Notes: a model not told the origin generated them from the letters alone. A stretch of DNA of 64,000 nt from Prochlorococcus sp. MIT 0604 (GCF_000757845.1 NZ_CP007753.1:1302001-1366000), one strand, 5' to 3'. Positions 26,321 to 37,165 are shown, numbered from the stretch's first letter. Program-made: numbers and translations.

Positions 26321-27064
26321 TTAATCCCTTCTCCCTCCTCCTTGAAGTGCAATCATTAATCTTAATATAAAAACAAAAAGATTTATATAAGTTAAATACA
26401 TGCCCAAAGCTCCTGCAAGATATTGATCATCATTATATCTTCTTGGCATTGTATAGAAATCGACGAAAGACATTGCAACAAATAAGACAGTTCCAAATCC
26501 CGCAATTATCAATTCAAGCCCTGAACCTCCAAAAAATCCTGGAGCAAAGAATCCTCCAATTAGTTGGACAAACATTGCTATAAGCAGTCCAATCAATCCA
26601 AGACCAACTACCCCGCTTAGTGCTTGGCCAACACTATCACTCATTCTTTGGCCAGTGTAAGAAGCAATAACGAAAGTTATACCTGTAGCAAGAGCAGCCG
26701 TTCCCACTGAACCAATACCAATAGTTCCTATAGCTAAAGCAACTATTCCACTTAAGGTGAAACCGGTTAGCAAACTAAATCCTGTTAATAAAGGCAAGGC
26801 TTTTGCATTATTTGCACTATTTGCAGCGTTTGTGGCTATAAAAAACAATATCAATTCTGCTATTAAAGCAACAATTGAGAGAGGCTGGAAAAGTCCAGGA
26901 TTTGTTGCTATTAGCGAGATACCTGCCAAAACGCCTAAAGAAGTTAGCACCATTCCTCCACCTACGTAAGGTAAAGCTTTTTGAACAACATTAGGTCCGA
27001 CGATTGAACTTGTTTGTGCTTCACGAATAGCTTGATTAAAATTACTACTTGCTGGCATTTTCAT
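26321..27064 (-). CDS. BAX inhibitor-1 (YccA/YbhL) family membrane protein
   Basis: The 247-aa protein has about seven hydrophobic helices covering almost its whole length. It matches the bacterial BAX inhibitor-1/YccA pattern, including a C-terminal SFVDFYTMPRRYNDD segment. In bacteria such proteins interact with FtsH or leak calcium, but the role here is unknown. ATG at 27064 is the start. Several Gly/Ala-rich helices are typical of the family. It follows phoH on the same strand. Confidence 0.85.
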   Translation of the reverse strand: MKMPASSNFNQAIREAQTSSIVGPNVVQKALPYVGGGMVLTSLGVLAGISLIATNPGLFQPLSIVALIAELILFFIATNAANSANNAKALPLLTGFSLLTGFTLSGIVALAIGTIGIGSVGTAALATGITFVIASYTGQRMSDSVGQALSGVVGLGLIGLLIAMFVQLIGGFFAPGFFGGSGLELIIAGFGTVLFVAMSFVDFYTMPRRYNDDQYLAGALGMYLTYINLFVFILRLMIALQGGGRRD

Positions 27065-27132
27065 AATATAAATATGATTTTATTCTACTTGATTTTTAAA
27101 ATTTCAGGGTACGGATCACCAGAGTTATCAAA

Positions 27133-28089
27133 TTATTGATACGCCTCAATAATTTTTTGAACTAAAGGATGACGAACTACATCTTCAACAGTTAAATAAC
27201 AAAACTTTATGCCTTGAGTTTCAGAGAAAATTCTCGATGCTTCGATGAGACCACTTTCCTGATTTGTTCTTAAATCAATTTGTGTAATATCTCCGTTTAC
27301 TACCATTCTTGATCTCTCTCCTAATCTTGTCAAAAACATCCTCATTTGAGAGCAAGTTGTATTTTGTGCTTCATCTAGGATAATCATAGAGTTTTCTAGG
27401 GTTCTTCCTCTCATAAAGGCTAAAGGTGCAACTTCAATAATCCCTTTTTCGATTAAAGAATTTGTTCTATCAACCCCGAAAATGCTATGTAAGGAATCAA
27501 ATAGGGGTCTTAAATATGGATCTACTTTTTGCTGCAAATCTCCAGGTAGGAATCCCAAACTTTCACCAGCCTCAACGGCTGGTCTGGTTAAAACAATTTT
27601 TTCAATTTTTTTCTCGTTCAAAAGTCTTGCCGCGCAAACAGTTGCCAAAAATGTCTTACCAGTGCCTGCTGGACCAATTGCGAAAGTAAGATCAAAATTT
27701 TCAATTGATTCAACATATTCTTTTTGTCTTATGGTTCTTGGCCTTAAATATCTTCCTTCTTTTGAACGCGCAAGAACCTTTTTCCCAAGTTGAGCATGTG
27801 AAGATGATTCTCCCATATTTAGAGAACTTAAAGCCGCTTTAAGATCTACCTCCGGGACTTCTAAACCTTGTTCCCAAATTGGTCTTGTTAGTTCTACCAA
27901 TGCTGAGGCTCTTTCAATTTTAGAAATAACTCCATTCATCTCAAGTTGTAAGCCTCTTATAGTTAAAGAAACTCCTGTTAAAGACTCAAACTTTTTTAAG
28001 AAAGAATTACCTGGACCAGATAATGCTGTAGCAGCATCAGAACTTGGCAAATCTATAGTGAAGTGACCAGTTTTGGAAACTTCCTTCAT
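27133..28089 (-). CDS. phoH: PhoH-like ATPase
   Basis: PhoH-type proteins are cytoplasmic P-loop ATPases/RNA helicase-like enzymes connected to phosphate stress and RNA metabolism. The 318-aa protein has an N-terminal KH-like region and Walker A GPAGTGKTFLA near residue 138. Walker B lies within SMIILDEAQNTT. Length is typical of chromosomal PhoH. It lies downstream of ffh and rpsP on the same strand. No Pho box was sought in detail. Confidence 0.93.
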   Translation of the reverse strand: MKEVSKTGHFTIDLPSSDAATALSGPGNSFLKKFESLTGVSLTIRGLQLEMNGVISKIERASALVELTRPIWEQGLEVPEVDLKAALSSLNMGESSSHAQLGKKVLARSKEGRYLRPRTIRQKEYVESIENFDLTFAIGPAGTGKTFLATVCAARLLNEKKIEKIVLTRPAVEAGESLGFLPGDLQQKVDPYLRPLFDSLHSIFGVDRTNSLIEKGIIEVAPLAFMRGRTLENSMIILDEAQNTTCSQMRMFLTRLGERSRMVVNGDITQIDLRTNQESGLIEASRIFSETQGIKFCYLTVEDVVRHPLVQKIIEAYQ

Positions 28090-28125
28090 CTAGTTTTTTT
28101 ATAAGAATAAAAATTTATCAAAGCA

Positions 28126-28470
28126 CTAGCTTTCAGCTTCAGTACTATCATTTTCCTCGTCTTTAGTTTTCGACTTAGCTAATTTTTCCTTCTCTAACTT
28201 TGCTTTGCCAATTGCGATAGAGGGTCTTTCTATTTTTTCTAATAAACCTCCTTTTTCTAATAGAGTCCTCACAACATCAGTAGGCTGAGCACCCTGATTA
28301 AGTCTTGTTCTTAAAGCTTCCGTATCAAGCCTGGTTTCTTTAGTTCTTGGGTTATAAAAACCTAGTTCTTGTAGAGGTCTACTATCTCTTCTGGAAGTAC
28401 TATTGCATGCAACAATTCTGAAACTTGCCTCTTTTTTCTTTCCAAAGCGCTTAAGGCGCAGCTTAATCAT
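28126..28470 (-). CDS. rpsP: 30S ribosomal protein S16
   Basis: RpsP binds 16S rRNA in the 30S body. The first 80 residues match the S16 core ([31 protein letters not shown]). The remaining 34 residues are a charged extension rich in Lys, Glu and Ser, common in cyanobacteria. It lies between ffh and phoH on the same strand. Confidence 0.97.
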   Translation of the reverse strand: MIKLRLKRFGKKKEASFRIVACNSTSRRDSRPLQELGFYNPRTKETRLDTEALRTRLNQGAQPTDVVRTLLEKGGLLEKIERPSIAIGKAKLEKEKLAKSKTKDEENDSTEAES

Positions 28471-28524
28471 CTTAAATTAATACGTTTTTAATAATAATAT
28501 CACTCAAAGGGAAAAATTTATAAT

Positions 28525-29958
28525 CTATAAATCAGCAAACCCTTTTTTCTTCTTATTATTTTTTTGTTTTTTCATTGGTTTATTACCTCCCATTCCTGGC
28601 ATTCCTCCCATTCCTGGCATTCCTCCCATTCCTGGCATTCCTCCCATTCCTGGCATTCCTCCGTTAGACATTTGTTTCATAAAACCTCTCATTCTTTGAA
28701 AATCAGCTAATACTTTATCTACATCTTTTGCTTTATAACCACTACCCTGAGCTATTCTTTGTCTTCTTGAAGGCTGTGCAGCAAGAACCTCAGGTTTTTG
28801 CTTCTCCTCAAGAGTCATTGAAGAGATCATAGATTCTATTTTCTTAAGTTGATCTTCTCCATCTTTTATCATCCCATCATCGATTTTATTCATTCCAGGA
28901 ATTAATTTAATCAATCCACCAAGTGATCCCATCCTTTTAATTAATCTCATCTGCTTAACAAAATCATTAAAATCAAAAGTCGCTTCTTGAAGTTTCTTTT
29001 GCATCGCTTCCGCATCAGCAAGTTCAACTTCTTTTTGGGCTTTTTCAACAAGTGTCAATACATCACCCATGCCTAAAATTCTGCTAGCCATTCTCTCTGG
29101 ATGAAATGGCTGCAGTGCCTCTATTTTTTCACCTACACCGATAAATTTGATTGGTTTACCACTTATCTTTCTTATTGATAAAGCGGCGCCTCCTCTTGAG
29201 TCTCCATCCAATTTAGTTAATATCGCCCCTGAAATTCCAACTTTTTCATGAAATGACTTTGTCAAATCAGCAGCTTCCTGCCCAATCATTGAATCAACAA
29301 CAAGCAAAACTTCGTCCGGATTAGAAACTTCTTTTATTCGAACCATTTCAGTCATCATGGACTCATCAATTTGCAATCTTCCTGCGGTATCAATAATTAT
29401 CGAATTAAAATCATTTTCACTAGCAAAACTCAATGCGTCCTTTGCTATCTCTTCTGGTTTACTATTTTTTTCTTTAGCTGAAAAAACTTCCAAGTCATAT
29501 TGACTTCCCAAAGTTTTAAGCTGCTCTACAGCTGCCGGTCGATAAATATCTGCGGCAACCAAAAGAACTTTTTTATCTTTTTCCTTCAAATAAAGGCCTA
29601 ATTTCCCTGTTGCAGTTGTTTTACCCGCACCCTGAAGTCCAGCCATTAAAATAACGGTGGGACTATTTTCATTTTCGTTTAATGGAGAATTTTCATTCCC
29701 CATGATGTTAATCAATTCTTTATTTACAATTTCTATAAATTTTTGACCTGGGTTTACACCCCTAACTACTTCTTCTCCGATAGCTTTATCTTTGACATCT
29801 GATATAAACTCTTTGACTACAGACAAACTAACATCTGCATCAAGTAGAGCTCTTTTTACTTCCTTTAAGGCATCGTTTATATTATTTTCACTAATTTTTG
29901 CTTCGCCTCTTAAACCCTTTACTGCGTCTTCAAAGCGTGACGAGAGTTCATCAAACAT
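28525..29958 (-). CDS. ffh: Signal recognition particle protein Ffh (SRP54)
   Basis: Ffh binds the SRP RNA and targets membrane proteins cotranslationally. The 477-aa protein has an N domain and a GTPase G domain (GLQGAGKTTATGKL, DTAGR, TKLDGDSRGGAAL). The Met-rich M domain has the SGxGxxxxDV-type helix segment. The C-terminal tail holds perfect tandem copies of a six-residue Met/Gly unit encoded by identical 18-bp repeats. Its RNA partner is encoded near 56.6 kb in this window. Confidence 0.97.
   Translation of the reverse strand: MFDELSSRFEDAVKGLRGEAKISENNINDALKEVKRALLDADVSLSVVKEFISDVKDKAIGEEVVRGVNPGQKFIEIVNKELINIMGNENSPLNENENSPTVILMAGLQGAGKTTATGKLGLYLKEKDKKVLLVAADIYRPAAVEQLKTLGSQYDLEVFSAKEKNSKPEEIAKDALSFASENDFNSIIIDTAGRLQIDESMMTEMVRIKEVSNPDEVLLVVDSMIGQEAADLTKSFHEKVGISGAILTKLDGDSRGGAALSIRKISGKPIKFIGVGEKIEALQPFHPERMASRILGMGDVLTLVEKAQKEVELADAEAMQKKLQEATFDFNDFVKQMRLIKRMGSLGGLIKLIPGMNKIDDGMIKDGEDQLKKIESMISSMTLEEKQKPEVLAAQPSRRQRIAQGSGYKAKDVDKVLADFQRMRGFMKQMSNGGMPGMGGMPGMGGMPGMGGMPGMGGNKPMKKQKNNKKKKGFADL
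28586..28663. repeat. 18-bp perfect tandem repeat in the ffh C terminus
   Basis: CCTCCCATTCCTGGCATT is repeated four times without change at 28586-28657, then a partial fifth copy CCTCCG ends at 28663. On the coding strand each unit adds a six-residue Gly-Met-Pro-Gly-Met-Gly block to the Ffh tail. Perfect identity at the DNA level suggests recent slippage. Confidence 0.9.
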
Positions 29959-30019
29959 TATTAAAAAGTAATTTTAATCATTATAGATGATATTGAAGTT
30001 TGTAATTAGAAATTTGTAT

Positions 30020-32125
30020 TTACAAGCCACTAACGAAATCAACCAATTTCCAAGAATTATTTGAAAAACCCAAAATATATTTTACTTTCAGAGGATTCAA
30101 AGACGTTTCATTAACTAATTCACCAGAATTCTTTACTATTCTTTCTAAATAATTTAATTCAACTAAAACAACTATCCGAGATGAAGATTGAGATTCAAAA
30201 TCTATCTTAATTATTTGGGAATTAATTTCTTTATAAATTTCCTTCTTGTTATCCTTTCGTCTTTCTTCGATTGTTCGCGCAATTAAACCATTACTAGCAA
30301 TTTTAGAAAGATTAATTTCACTTCTTCCTGCTAAATAATTACTTTTACTGAAAAGCCATCCATTAATTAAATTTCTTATTTCTTCCAAAGAAGGCGAAGA
30401 TTTATCAAGTTCTTTGATTTCAAAGGAAATAAATTCAGTGGATTTATCAGTAATAGACTTCAATTTACTTGAGGAACCTTTTTTTATTTCTTGAATATTA
30501 TCTTTCTTAATAAGCTTTTGATTTTTATCTTTAGAAATTAAAGGTATTTCAACAACAGACTTGTCCTGAATTAATTTTTTTGAATTATTTCTCAAAAATC
30601 CAATACCAATACCAAATGAAAATAAGATCAAAAAAGCATAAAAATAAATCAAATAAGGTGACCGATTAATAATCTCTTTATCCTTCAAGAGTTCACCAAA
30701 ACTAAACTTTAATTCAGCAAATTTTTCAATTAAAAAATTATAAAACTCTATTGGTTTCTTCTTAAAGAATTCCTCATTGAATTCGTTTTCTTTGACCTCA
30801 AATTCTTCATAATTTTGTTTAATACCACCTGGCCAAGGTAATCTATTTTCATCAATATTGCCTAAATTATTATTAAGATTTTCAGTAGTTTTTATTGAAG
30901 ATTCCTTTTTAATTTGTTGGTTCTGAAGATTTGATCTAATTGCGTTTTTATTTGATTTCTTTTCTAATTTTTCAATAAATTCTTGGATTTCTCTATCTTC
31001 AAACCAAGAATCTAAGTCCACCTCTTTAGAGTCAATATCTCTGTACCCAACTAAAACATCATTCTCCAACCAATTTTTACAGAAAATACATATCGCTTCT
31101 AACTTATTTCCAGGATAATTGTTAAGCCAATCTCGTAAATTCTCATCAGAACTACTTAAAAACCTTGCAGAGGCCTGGTCTAAATCAGCTAAAAGCAAGT
31201 CCAAACAACCAACTAGAGGCATTGAATCAAAACCAGACAAATTTAGTTTCTTTAAAATTCTCCTCGCTTCAAATAATTTTTCCGGCTTTCTTCTAGAGAA
31301 ACCATTAGCTGTTAATGATAGAAAAGCTAAAAATCCTGCTTCTAATGATCCTCTTTTTTGTAATTCAAGAAACAACTCAATCTGTTCTTGAACTGTCAAG
31401 AATGGTCTAATTTGCTGAAAAAAAGCTTCAAACTCTTGCTGATTTAAATAATCTTTATATTCAGATTTATTATTACCTTCCAAACCACCTCTTTTGATAA
31501 TTAAATTTTCCAACATATTTAAGCCTTTTTTATGAGACTCTTGATCATTTAGATCCCTACTAAGTAGATCTAGAATTCTGTAAGGAAGCAAAGCAACCAA
31601 GTCTTCTTCAAGTTCTTTTCTTATCTCTCCAAGCTTTCCCATTCTTTGTAGAAGTTGTATACCTTCATGTAAAAAGTCTGCTGCGGTCGAATAAGATCTA
31701 AGCTGTTGTTCTTGAATTGCAGAATCTCTAGCTGTTAAAGCGGCCAATAAAGTTAAATCAGCTTCTCTACTACTTCCTAAAGCTGGAGTTTGTGGGGGCT
31801 GTAATGCTTTCCTAGTTATTTTAAAAGCTTCTTTTGGTGAACCCGATTCCCAAAGAAGTATTAAACCTGCCACTTCTCTATTTGAGGAAAAATCGAGTCC
31901 AGATATCCCATTTAATAACAAATTTTCGTACTCTCTTCTGCTTTCAGGATCTGTAAGTAGATCAGCAGTGAGACGAAGCAACTCAGATCTTTGGGTTAAA
32001 ACTTCATAAGTAAAACCTACATTTGGTGTTTTATCTAATCGCAATTGAAACGCCCTTAATATTTCCTCAGGAGTTGCAGAGGGGCTTACGCCAATTAAAC
32101 GAAAATGGTCTAAAGGAAGTTCCAA
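30020..32125 (-). CDS. Ftn2/ZipN (ARC6-like) cell-division protein
   Basis: A 701-aa protein with the layout of the cyanobacterial divisome protein Ftn2/ZipN and plastid ARC6. It has an N-terminal J-like domain (residues 1-70, LDHFRLIGVSPSATPEEILRA), a long helical middle, a single TM near 492-515 and a C-terminal domain (about 580-701, NLINGWLFSKSNYLAGR). It anchors FtsZ to the membrane. A Lys/Ser-rich linker is poorly conserved. The J domain lacks the HPD motif, which is usual for this family and argues against a true DnaJ. Confidence 0.9.
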   Translation of the reverse strand: MELPLDHFRLIGVSPSATPEEILRAFQLRLDKTPNVGFTYEVLTQRSELLRLTADLLTDPESRREYENLLLNGISGLDFSSNREVAGLILLWESGSPKEAFKITRKALQPPQTPALGSSREADLTLLAALTARDSAIQEQQLRSYSTAADFLHEGIQLLQRMGKLGEIRKELEEDLVALLPYRILDLLSRDLNDQESHKKGLNMLENLIIKRGGLEGNNKSEYKDYLNQQEFEAFFQQIRPFLTVQEQIELFLELQKRGSLEAGFLAFLSLTANGFSRRKPEKLFEARRILKKLNLSGFDSMPLVGCLDLLLADLDQASARFLSSSDENLRDWLNNYPGNKLEAICIFCKNWLENDVLVGYRDIDSKEVDLDSWFEDREIQEFIEKLEKKSNKNAIRSNLQNQQIKKESSIKTTENLNNNLGNIDENRLPWPGGIKQNYEEFEVKENEFNEEFFKKKPIEFYNFLIEKFAELKFSFGELLKDKEIINRSPYLIYFYAFLILFSFGIGIGFLRNNSKKLIQDKSVVEIPLISKDKNQKLIKKDNIQEIKKGSSSKLKSITDKSTEFISFEIKELDKSSPSLEEIRNLINGWLFSKSNYLAGRSEINLSKIASNGLIARTIEERRKDNKKEIYKEINSQIIKIDFESQSSSRIVVLVELNYLERIVKNSGELVNETSLNPLKVKYILGFSNNSWKLVDFVSGL

Positions 32126-32238
32126 ACAAATATCCTAGTGAAAATTCTTAGACAAATTTTATCAAGTTAAAAAAATTTTTCACAAGGTCTAACAGACTTA
32201 TTAAAAAAAATAATGAAAATCGCCCTTCGCAGCTTAGA

Positions 32239-33312
32239 ATGTTAACAAATCAAAACTTCATTAAGGTATTTTTCTTGGAAACACACGTAGAGAGAATCTC
32301 AAATCTTCAAGATATAAAAAAAGCCGAATTAAATCGAGAAATCGGATTATTTCTTTATGAAGACATGACGCTTGGTCGAAGGTTTGAAGATAAATGTGCA
32401 GAAATGTATTACAGGGGTAAAATGTTTGGTTTCGTTCATTTATATAACGGTCAAGAGGCTATAAGCACCGGAGTAATCGGTGCCATGAAGAAAAAACATG
32501 ATTGGTTTTGTAGTACTTATCGTGACCATGTTCATGCACTAAGTGCGGGTGTTCCCTCATTTGAAGTAATGAGTGAACTTTTTGGTAAAGCTACAGGTTG
32601 TAGCAAAGGCAGAGGTGGATCTATGCATTTATTTTCAAGAGAGCATCACTTACTCGGAGGATATGCATTTATTGGAGAGGGAATTCCAGTTGCACTAGGC
32701 GCAGCCTTTTCAAGTAAATACAAAAAGGAAGTTACTGGTAATAGTTCTAGTGATGCAGTAACTGCAGCATTCTTTGGGGATGGGACTTGCAATAATGGGC
32801 AGTTTTTTGAATGTTTAAATATGGCCCAGTTATGGAAATTACCTATAATTTTTGTTGTTGAAAATAACAAATGGGCTATCGGGATGGCTCACGATAGAGC
32901 TACTAGCAATCCTGAAATCTGGAGAAAAGCGTCTGCTTTTGGTATGCACGGCGAGGAAGTTGATGGAATGGATGTATTAGCAGTTAGAGGGGCAGCACAA
33001 AGAGCAGTTGAGCGAGCTAGAGCAGGAGAAGGGCCAACACTTTTAGAATGCTTGACTTATAGATACAGAGGGCATTCTCTCGCAGATCCTGATGAATTGA
33101 GGTCTGAAAAAGAGAAGGAGTTTTGGGGGAAAAGAGATCCTATAAAGAAATTAGCCAAAGAAATTATTGATGGTAAGTTCGCGACAGAAGAAGAATTAAA
33201 AATTATTGAAAAGAAAATTGATACAGAGATATCTGAGTCTGTTAAAAATGCTATTGAAGCACCCGAACCCCCATCACAAGAATTAACTAAGTATATTTGG
33301 GCCGAGGATTAA
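32239..33312 (+). CDS. pdhA: Pyruvate dehydrogenase E1 component alpha subunit
   Basis: PdhA binds thiamine diphosphate and decarboxylates pyruvate in the pyruvate dehydrogenase complex. The 357-aa protein has [23 protein letters not shown]-type [10 protein letters not shown] and the ThDP motif [12 protein letters not shown]. It ends with a phosphorylation-loop-like YRYRGHS region. The first 25 residues are less conserved, so the exact start is uncertain. It converges with the sigma factor gene, 1 bp apart. lpdA (E3) lies elsewhere in this window. Confidence 0.95.
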   Translation: MLTNQNFIKVFFLETHVERISNLQDIKKAELNREIGLFLYEDMTLGRRFEDKCAEMYYRGKMFGFVHLYNGQEAISTGVIGAMKKKHDWFCSTYRDHVHALSAGVPSFEVMSELFGKATGCSKGRGGSMHLFSREHHLLGGYAFIGEGIPVALGAAFSSKYKKEVTGNSSSDAVTAAFFGDGTCNNGQFFECLNMAQLWKLPIIFVVENNKWAIGMAHDRATSNPEIWRKASAFGMHGEEVDGMDVLAVRGAAQRAVERARAGEGPTLLECLTYRYRGHSLADPDELRSEKEKEFWGKRDPIKKLAKEIIDGKFATEEELKIIEKKIDTEISESVKNAIEAPEPPSQELTKYIWAED

Positions 33313-33313
33313 A

Positions 33314-34255
33314 TTAAATACCGCTGGGTAATTTTCTAGTTAAATTTCTTAATTTTCTTAGGGCTTTAAGTTCCACTTGTCTTACTCTTTCTCTAGAAAC
33401 TTCTAATAACCTTCCGATCTCAGCAAGCGTATGTCTCTCATTTGCATCAAGTCCAAACCTTAATTTGAGAACATGTTGTTCTTGCTCGCTTAAGTGACTT
33501 AACCACTTCCCTAGTTGCTCTTGATGCATTTTTTGTTCAACTTGATCTAAAGGTTCTTCATTATTGCTATCTGCAATCAAATCACCTAAAAAGCTCCTGC
33601 CATCATCACCATTTACTGGAGCGTCTAAACTGCTCGTAGATAACGCTTGTCTCAAAACAGAATCCAATTCTTCTACATCAATTTCCATTGCCTCTGCAAT
33701 TTCAATTCTGCTTGGCATAGCACCAAGTTTATGAGCCAAATCTCTGCTAACTTTTCTAATGGTGGCTAACCTTTCACTTAAATGAACAGGTAAACGGATT
33801 GTTCTTGATTGACATGCGATTGCTCTGGTCATACTCTGTCTAATCCACCAAAAAGCATAAGTAGAAAACTTATATCCTCTTGTCGGATCAAATTTTTCAA
33901 CAGCCCTCTCCAACCCAAGAGAACCTTCTTGCACTAAATCAAGAAGTTCTAGTCCTTTACCTTGATATTTTTTTGCCACACTGACAACTAATCTTAAATT
34001 TGCTTTCATCATTCTTTCTTTTGCTCTTCGACCAATTTTTATTGTTCTCTTTTGCTGAGTTGTAAATTCGTTAATCTTTTCATTCAATTGGCCATCTTCT
34101 GTAAGAATCATCATTTTCTGGACTTGATTACCCAATTCAATCTCCTCGGCGGGCGTTAACAAGGGGACTCTGCCGATGTTCTGCAAATACCAACTTATTG
34201 GATCATTACTCTTTCTTTTAGGTTGTTCTGCTTGTGTTGGTAACGATGAAACCAT
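33314..34255 (-). CDS. Group 2 RNA polymerase sigma-70 factor
   Basis: The 313-aa protein has sigma-70 region 1.2 (DPISWYLQNIGRVPLLTPAEE), region 2 (YKFSTYAFWWIRQSMTRAI), region 3 and region 4 (RERVRQVELKALRKLR). It lacks the long N terminus of the principal factor, which fits a cyanobacterial group 2 (non-essential) sigma. These adjust transcription in stress and the day-night cycle. I cannot name the exact paralogue. ATG at 34255 gives a normal size. Confidence 0.93.
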   Translation of the reverse strand: MVSSLPTQAEQPKRKSNDPISWYLQNIGRVPLLTPAEEIELGNQVQKMMILTEDGQLNEKINEFTTQQKRTIKIGRRAKERMMKANLRLVVSVAKKYQGKGLELLDLVQEGSLGLERAVEKFDPTRGYKFSTYAFWWIRQSMTRAIACQSRTIRLPVHLSERLATIRKVSRDLAHKLGAMPSRIEIAEAMEIDVEELDSVLRQALSTSSLDAPVNGDDGRSFLGDLIADSNNEEPLDQVEQKMHQEQLGKWLSHLSEQEQHVLKLRFGLDANERHTLAEIGRLLEVSRERVRQVELKALRKLRNLTRKLPSGI

Positions 34256-34395
34256 ATTGTTGACCTAATTAGGTATTAAAACTTTCCTACACTTTTAAAG
34301 AAATAGCCAAATATTTAATGCGCGCTTCAGATTTCAAGTAATATTTGTACACTTATGTGTTTAAAACTATAAATAACTCTATTAAATTGTTTCTT

Positions 34396-35961
34396 TCAAG
34401 ATATTTGTCTCGTTTTTATATTTCTAATTAATTTTGATAATTCGTCACCAATAGCGGAAGCATTTGAACCTTTTTTGCACTTTGATGCAGCAAATGAATG
34501 CAAAAGTACGTATTTAGCAAAAAAATCTGTTGTTATATTTCTACAAAAGTTTAAATCAATTGCAGAACTTCCAGCTATAAATCCAGATAAAAGATCACCT
34601 AGTCCAGCTCGAGCTGTCTGAGAATCGGTTCCAAAAAGTTGCCATACTCTCTTATTATCCGCAACTATGCTGTTAGCTCCCTTCAATAAAATACTAATGT
34701 TAAATTCTTTTGCGGCAAAATGAGCTAGCCCTAATTTAGTATCAGACGTGATATTAGGGAATAACCTTTGAAATTCTTTGCTATGTGGTGTAATCCATGT
34801 TTTAAATTTTCTCTCTAAAAAGAAATTTGCGCCTAACTTAGATTCCGAAATTCTATTAAGAGCATCTGCATCCAAAATCAATAATCCTCCAAAAGCCATA
34901 AGGTAGTCTTTTGATTTTTGCCAATCATCATTATCAATACCAATTCCTGGACCTACTACTAATGAGTCATATGCAGATAAGTTAATATTCTTTAATGCAC
35001 TAAATAATGATGCATTTCCATTTTGTTTAGATTGCATAGTTTCTTTTAAAACTATTTCTGGGGCAACTTGCCAAATAGATTCAGCAACTATCTCAGGCAG
35101 GACCGCAGATATAAAACCGGCTCCACTTGATATTGCCCCTTTTAGTGCTAAATATGCAGCGCCAGGATATTTTTCACTTCCACTAATTATTAATGTTCTA
35201 CCTCTTTGATATTTGTTGGAATTTTTTGGTAAAGAAGGTAAATCAATATTTTTTATATCTTTGTAAGTAACCTTAAAAATCCTTTTTTCAACTTTGGACA
35301 GCTTACTAGTAGGGATCCCAATATCTATATGGTGCAATTCTCCAATAAAAGGTAAAGCAGAATCTTGGGTCAACCCAATCTTATAAAGACCAATGGCCAA
35401 GGTATAGTCTGCCTTTACTGCGTCTTCTAAAAAAGGCTCTCCTTTATCAGGACATAATCCTGTAGGAATATCAATACTTATTACCTTTCCAGATTTTTTA
35501 TGAAATTTTTGATTGAATAGTTTAATTAATTTATCATCAACTTTTCTTGTTTGATTATTACCAAAAACTGCATCAATCCAAAGATCTTTCCTATTTGCAT
35601 CAGGAGGCTCTACTAATTTTGTGACACCAATAGATGTAAGATAATGAAGGTGATCATTTGTCAGTGTTTTTTTTATCGGGAATGGACACCATACCTGAAC
35701 ATAAAAACCTTTCAAAAAAAGCTCTCTAGCTATTACAGCACCGTCCCCGCCATTATGCCCAGGACCTATAAAAACAGTTATTCCATTCTTTAGAAGAGGT
35801 TTCTTTTTTAAGAGCCATCTACTAATTTGGATACCAGCTTTTTCCATCAATGCTTCTTGTGGCATTCCATCAGAAAACATTTCTTTCTCTACTATCAACA
35901 TTTGCTTTGAATCAACAATTAAATGTTTAGAATCAATTGTTGGCCATACAATTTCGTTCAT
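34396..35961 (-). CDS. Bifunctional NAD(P)H-hydrate epimerase/dehydratase
   Basis: The enzyme repairs damaged NAD(P)H hydrates. The 521-aa protein has the N-terminal YjeF epimerase domain (FIGPGHNGGDGAVIARE and the SIDIPTGL motif) and the C-terminal ADP-dependent dehydratase (VVGPGIGIDND, LDADALNRI, GLGDLLSGFIAG). Both halves look intact. Start is ATG at 35961. It is divergent from mnmA with a 46-bp gap. Confidence 0.94.
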   Translation of the reverse strand: MNEIVWPTIDSKHLIVDSKQMLIVEKEMFSDGMPQEALMEKAGIQISRWLLKKKPLLKNGITVFIGPGHNGGDGAVIARELFLKGFYVQVWCPFPIKKTLTNDHLHYLTSIGVTKLVEPPDANRKDLWIDAVFGNNQTRKVDDKLIKLFNQKFHKKSGKVISIDIPTGLCPDKGEPFLEDAVKADYTLAIGLYKIGLTQDSALPFIGELHHIDIGIPTSKLSKVEKRIFKVTYKDIKNIDLPSLPKNSNKYQRGRTLIISGSEKYPGAAYLALKGAISSGAGFISAVLPEIVAESIWQVAPEIVLKETMQSKQNGNASLFSALKNINLSAYDSLVVGPGIGIDNDDWQKSKDYLMAFGGLLILDADALNRISESKLGANFFLERKFKTWITPHSKEFQRLFPNITSDTKLGLAHFAAKEFNISILLKGANSIVADNKRVWQLFGTDSQTARAGLGDLLSGFIAGSSAIDLNFCRNITTDFFAKYVLLHSFAASKCKKGSNASAIGDELSKLIRNIKTRQIS

Positions 35962-36007
35962 AATTAGTACAAAGCAATTGAAGAACTGTTCAAAAATTTA
36001 AACTTCC

Positions 36008-37165
36008 ATGTTAAAGACACAAAAGGATAAAAAATTAGAGAACTTTTTTTCTTCTAATAATAAAACTAAAAAGAAGAAAAATATTATTGTAGGTCTTTCT
36101 GGTGGCGTAGATAGTTCCCTTTCAGCTGCTCTTCTTGTAGAAAGAGACTGGAATGTTGAGGGACTAACTCTTTGGCTAATGAAAGGACAAGGCTCCTGTT
36201 GTTCTGAAGGATTAGTAGATGCTGCTGGCCTTTGTGAAGATTTGGGAATTAATCATAAAATAATAGATTCAAGAGAAATTTTCGAAAGAGAGGTAATTAA
36301 AAAAACTACTGAAAGCTATGAGAAAGGATTCACTCCACTTCCATGTTCGATGTGTAACAAGAATGTGAAGTTTGACGAGATACTTAATTACGCAATAAGC
36401 AAAAAAGACTTTACTCATATTGCAACCGGACATTACGCAAGGATAAAAAAATCATCTTATGCTGAAAAATTTAATTGCAAGAGCTTTGTATTTAAAGACT
36501 TCCTTCTTCTCAGAGGTGCTGACGAAAACAAAGACCAAAGTTATTTTCTTTATTCTCTTTCCCAAGAAGTACTAAGCAGATTAGAATTTCCTCTTGGTGA
36601 AATGAAAAAAGAAGATACAAGAAGGGAAGCCCTCAGATTAGGTCTTAGAACTGCTCAAAAACCAGAAAGTCAAGATTTATGTTTAGTTGAGCATTATGGA
36701 TCAATGCAGATATTTATCGACAAACACATAGAACCCAAAGAAGGAGAAATTGTGCATGTAAATGGGAAAGTCCTTGGGACGCACAGTGGAATTCAGCACT
36801 TTACTGTAGGTCAGAGAAAAGGGTTGGGCATTGCTTGGCAGGAACCTTTATATGTAAAAAGTTTAGACAGAAAAAAAAACATAGTTTATGTAGCAGGTAA
36901 AAGTGATCTCTTTAATAAAGAAGCAATAATTAGTGAGGTTAACTGGGTTTCAATCGAAGAACCTAAGCAAGAGATTGAAGTAGAAGCACAAATCAGATAT
37001 AGAAGTCATCCAGTAAAAGGAACTCTAATCCCTTTGAAAAATAATGATAATCCTACTAAAACATTTAAATTAATTTTTGAAGATAGTCAAAGTTCGGTAA
37101 CGCCCGGACAAGCTGCAGTTTTTTATAAAGGAGAAATTTTGTTAGGTGGAGGATTAATTAATTAA
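36008..37165 (+). CDS. mnmA: tRNA-specific 2-thiouridylase MnmA
   Basis: MnmA thiolates U34 of Lys, Glu and Gln tRNAs. The 385-aa protein has the ATP PP-loop GLSGGVDSS near residue 29. The catalytic Cys are in PLPCSMCN and in SQDLC, and it has the typical C-terminal beta domain (TPGQAAVFY). It is long for the family mainly because of a Lys-rich N terminus of about 25 residues. It converges with lnt and overlaps it by 8 bp. Confidence 0.96.
   Translation: MLKTQKDKKLENFFSSNNKTKKKKNIIVGLSGGVDSSLSAALLVERDWNVEGLTLWLMKGQGSCCSEGLVDAAGLCEDLGINHKIIDSREIFEREVIKKTTESYEKGFTPLPCSMCNKNVKFDEILNYAISKKDFTHIATGHYARIKKSSYAEKFNCKSFVFKDFLLLRGADENKDQSYFLYSLSQEVLSRLEFPLGEMKKEDTRREALRLGLRTAQKPESQDLCLVEHYGSMQIFIDKHIEPKEGEIVHVNGKVLGTHSGIQHFTVGQRKGLGIAWQEPLYVKSLDRKKNIVYVAGKSDLFNKEAIISEVNWVSIEEPKQEIEVEAQIRYRSHPVKGTLIPLKNNDNPTKTFKLIFEDSQSSVTPGQAAVFYKGEILLGGGLIN

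Noticed and set aside
30020..32125. DnaJ chaperone
   Set aside because: The N-terminal J-like domain lacks HPD and the overall layout with TM and C-terminal domain is that of Ftn2/ARC6.
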